Below, piece by piece: positions 5,714 to 6,454 of a DNA stretch of 6,454 nt. The notes below the pieces were generated by a model. The model made no database searches, was not told where the DNA came from, and was given only the letters and a program-made list of their open reading frames with translations. This stretch comes from Moraxellaceae bacterium (GTDB taxonomy: Bacteria > Pseudomonadota > Gammaproteobacteria > Pseudomonadales > Moraxellaceae). The stretch covers positions 1 through 6,454 of the forward strand of contig JASLCO010000240.1 in NCBI GenBank assembly GCA_030146505.1, written 5' to 3'. Every line of letters starts with the position of its first letter. Within the stretch, counting starts at the first letter, position 1. The position numbers were made by a program, and so were the translations under genes.

Positions 5714-5729
5714 CCTGGCTAAGGCCAGG
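5714..5729 (-). other. Small hairpin after the META-domain gene
   Basis: CCTGGC and GCCAGG pair as a 6-bp stem around a 4-base loop, starting nine bases past the stop of the minus-strand lipoprotein gene. No T-run follows directly on the minus strand, so it is not a convincing intrinsic terminator; it may protect the mRNA end or help Rho. Confidence 0.4.
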
Positions 5730-5738
5730 GTTCAGTTC

Positions 5739-6188
5739 CTACTGCGCGCCGCGCAGAAAAGTGAGGGTGGCGCCTGAGAGGGTTTTCAGTTCCAGCTTGC
5801 CGTCCTGCAGCTTGAAGCTGCCCACTTCACCCATTTGCTTGAGAAAGGCCTGCTCGAACTGCATGCGCGGCTCCGGACCCATCATGCGTGTGGTGGCGAG
5901 GGCGCCAAAGACCACTTGCTGTTGCTGCCATTTGACGGTGGCGCTGCCGACAAAATGGTTGACGCCGCTGAAGCCGTTCACCCCCAGTTTCCTGTCGTCC
6001 TGTGCGGTATCGGGACGCAGGGTCAGCAGGATGTTGTCGGGTATGGCGGGCAGTTCGGTGGCCTGTTGCAGGGTCCAGCTGCCCAGCAGGCTCTGGCGGG
6101 TTTCGGCAATCTGTTCGGGCTTCATGGTGGTGCAGGCCGAGAGGGGCAGCAGGCAGGAAACGGCCAGCAGGGCGGCGCGGGCATTCAT
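5739..6188 (-). CDS. META/HslJ-domain lipoprotein
   Basis: This 149-residue envelope lipoprotein has an N-terminal signal whose lipobox LSAC places the lipidated cysteine at Cys19; the following Thr-Thr carries no inner-membrane retention aspartate, so outer-membrane sorting is expected. The rest is one META domain, as in HslJ: GSWTLQQA (36-43), GVNGFSGVNHFVG (69-81), VVFGALATTRMMGPEPRMQFEQAFLKQM (92-119) and the closing strands KLELKTLSGATLTFL (131-145). HslJ in E. coli is linked to heat shock and novobiocin resistance, but the biochemical role of META domains is unknown and no enzyme activity should be assumed. The start is the middle of closely spaced ATGs; GGAG at a fitting distance upstream, and the signal peptide being in this frame, decide for 6188. 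The gene converges on the Sel1 gene, and the terminator and MITE-like element lie between them. No confident promoter was found. Confidence 0.88.
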   Translation of the reverse strand: MNARAALLAVSCLLPLSACTTMKPEQIAETRQSLLGSWTLQQATELPAIPDNILLTLRPDTAQDDRKLGVNGFSGVNHFVGSATVKWQQQQVVFGALATTRMMGPEPRMQFEQAFLKQMGEVGSFKLQDGKLELKTLSGATLTFLRGAQ

Positions 6189-6418
6189 TCATTTCTCCGG
6201 CGGTATTTCAGGGTCACACAAGCGTAGCGGATATAAACGGTTTGCCAGAGCGGCCCGGCATCTTTCATCGGGTTTTACGGGCGGGGAGAGGAAGGAGACG
6301 ACGAATGTTTCCCCTTCTCCCCTGGCCACCCTTCGGGTACCGGCCCTGCGCCCATGGGCGAAGGGCGTTCCGGCGGGCGAAGCGATGCTTGGCTTTTTCC
6401 GCCTACACCCCGCGAGGG

Positions 6419-6438
6419 AGGGGAGTTTCCCCTTTTTT
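6419..6438 (+). terminator. Terminator-like hairpin with T-run
   Basis: AGGGGA (6419-6424) pairs with TCCCCT (6428-6433) around GTT, and six T end at 6438. The stem is short and no plus-strand gene in the window ends before it, so function is uncertain; it could belong to the dyad-rich repeat structure instead. Confidence 0.35.
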
Positions 6439-6454
6439 GTAGGTGCGAATTCAT
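6439..6454 (+). repeat. REP-like unit cut by the window edge
   Basis: The last bases read GTAGGTGCGAATTCAT. GTAG is the REP head tetranucleotide, and GTGCGAAT looks like the first arm of a hairpin whose partner (ATTCGCAC) would lie just outside. Only half the unit is visible, so identity is inferred; it differs in sequence from the REP pair at 1170-1260. Confidence 0.45.

Larger units (their letters stand above)
6231..6454. other. Non-coding GC-rich stretch with dyads, no gene supported
   Basis: I see no convincing gene on either strand. The stretch holds several inverted repeats: CGCCCATGGGCG is a perfect 12-bp palindrome at 6349-6360, nested in a larger CCCTTC...GAAGGG pairing (6330-6335 with 6360-6365), and purine-rich GGGGAGAGGAAG-like sequence near 6282-6296 is roughly mirrored by CCCCTTCTCCCC at 6311-6322. 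Frames that cross it are arginine- and proline-rich and resemble no family. Confidence 0.5.

Noticed and set aside
6002..6442. Plus-strand open frame of 146 codons at the right end
   Set aside because: It is antisense to the META lipoprotein gene and then crosses the dyad-rich non-coding stretch; the product is Arg/Gly/Pro-rich with no family marks.

Overview
This is a chromosomal window from a GC-rich proteobacterium, most likely Beta- or Gammaproteobacteria. Three things suggest this: a MerR-type LiuR regulator heading a leucine/isovalerate (liu) degradation operon, GTAG-headed REP-type repeats, and an ATTCCCGC...GCGGGAAT dyad of the kind scattered through Neisseria and other proteobacteria. 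I cannot name the genus from the sequence alone.

Left part (1-2954, minus strand). A leucine-catabolism operon reads right to left. liuR (MerR regulator, 2891-2448) is followed after 15 nt by liuA (isovaleryl-CoA dehydrogenase, 2432-1269) and then liuB (beta subunit of methylcrotonyl-CoA carboxylase, from 1141, running off the left edge). A perfect 27-bp inverted repeat made of two REP-like units lies between liuA and liuB, inside the operon. A perfect 16-bp palindrome upstream of liuR overlaps a good sigma70 promoter and is the likely LiuR operator. LiuA and LiuB act two steps apart in the conversion of isovaleryl-CoA to 3-methylglutaconyl-CoA. Later genes (liuC, liuD, liuE) would be expected beyond the left edge but are not visible.

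Middle (3123-5536, plus strand). Three genes follow: a short Rossmann-fold NAD(P)-binding oxidoreductase of the TIP30/atypical-SDR type, an RraA-family protein that keeps the D-X20-R-D metal/catalytic motif, and an exported protein made almost entirely of eight Sel1 repeats. A strong bidirectional intrinsic terminator ends this block.

Right part (5537-6454). Directly after the terminator is a 147-bp non-coding element with 19-bp near-perfect terminal inverted repeats around a perfect 26-bp inverted pair of ATTCCCGC-type hairpins. It looks like a MITE. Convergent to the Sel1 gene is a META/HslJ-domain lipoprotein gene on the minus strand. The last 220 or so bases hold no supported gene, only GC-rich dyads, a terminator-like hairpin and the start of a second REP-like unit cut by the window edge.

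No CRISPR array, prophage, tRNA, rRNA or defence system is visible. The catabolic genes are conventional. The least explained sequence is the set of non-coding repeats: the intra-operon REP pair, the MITE-like element at the terminator, and the truncated REP at the right edge.
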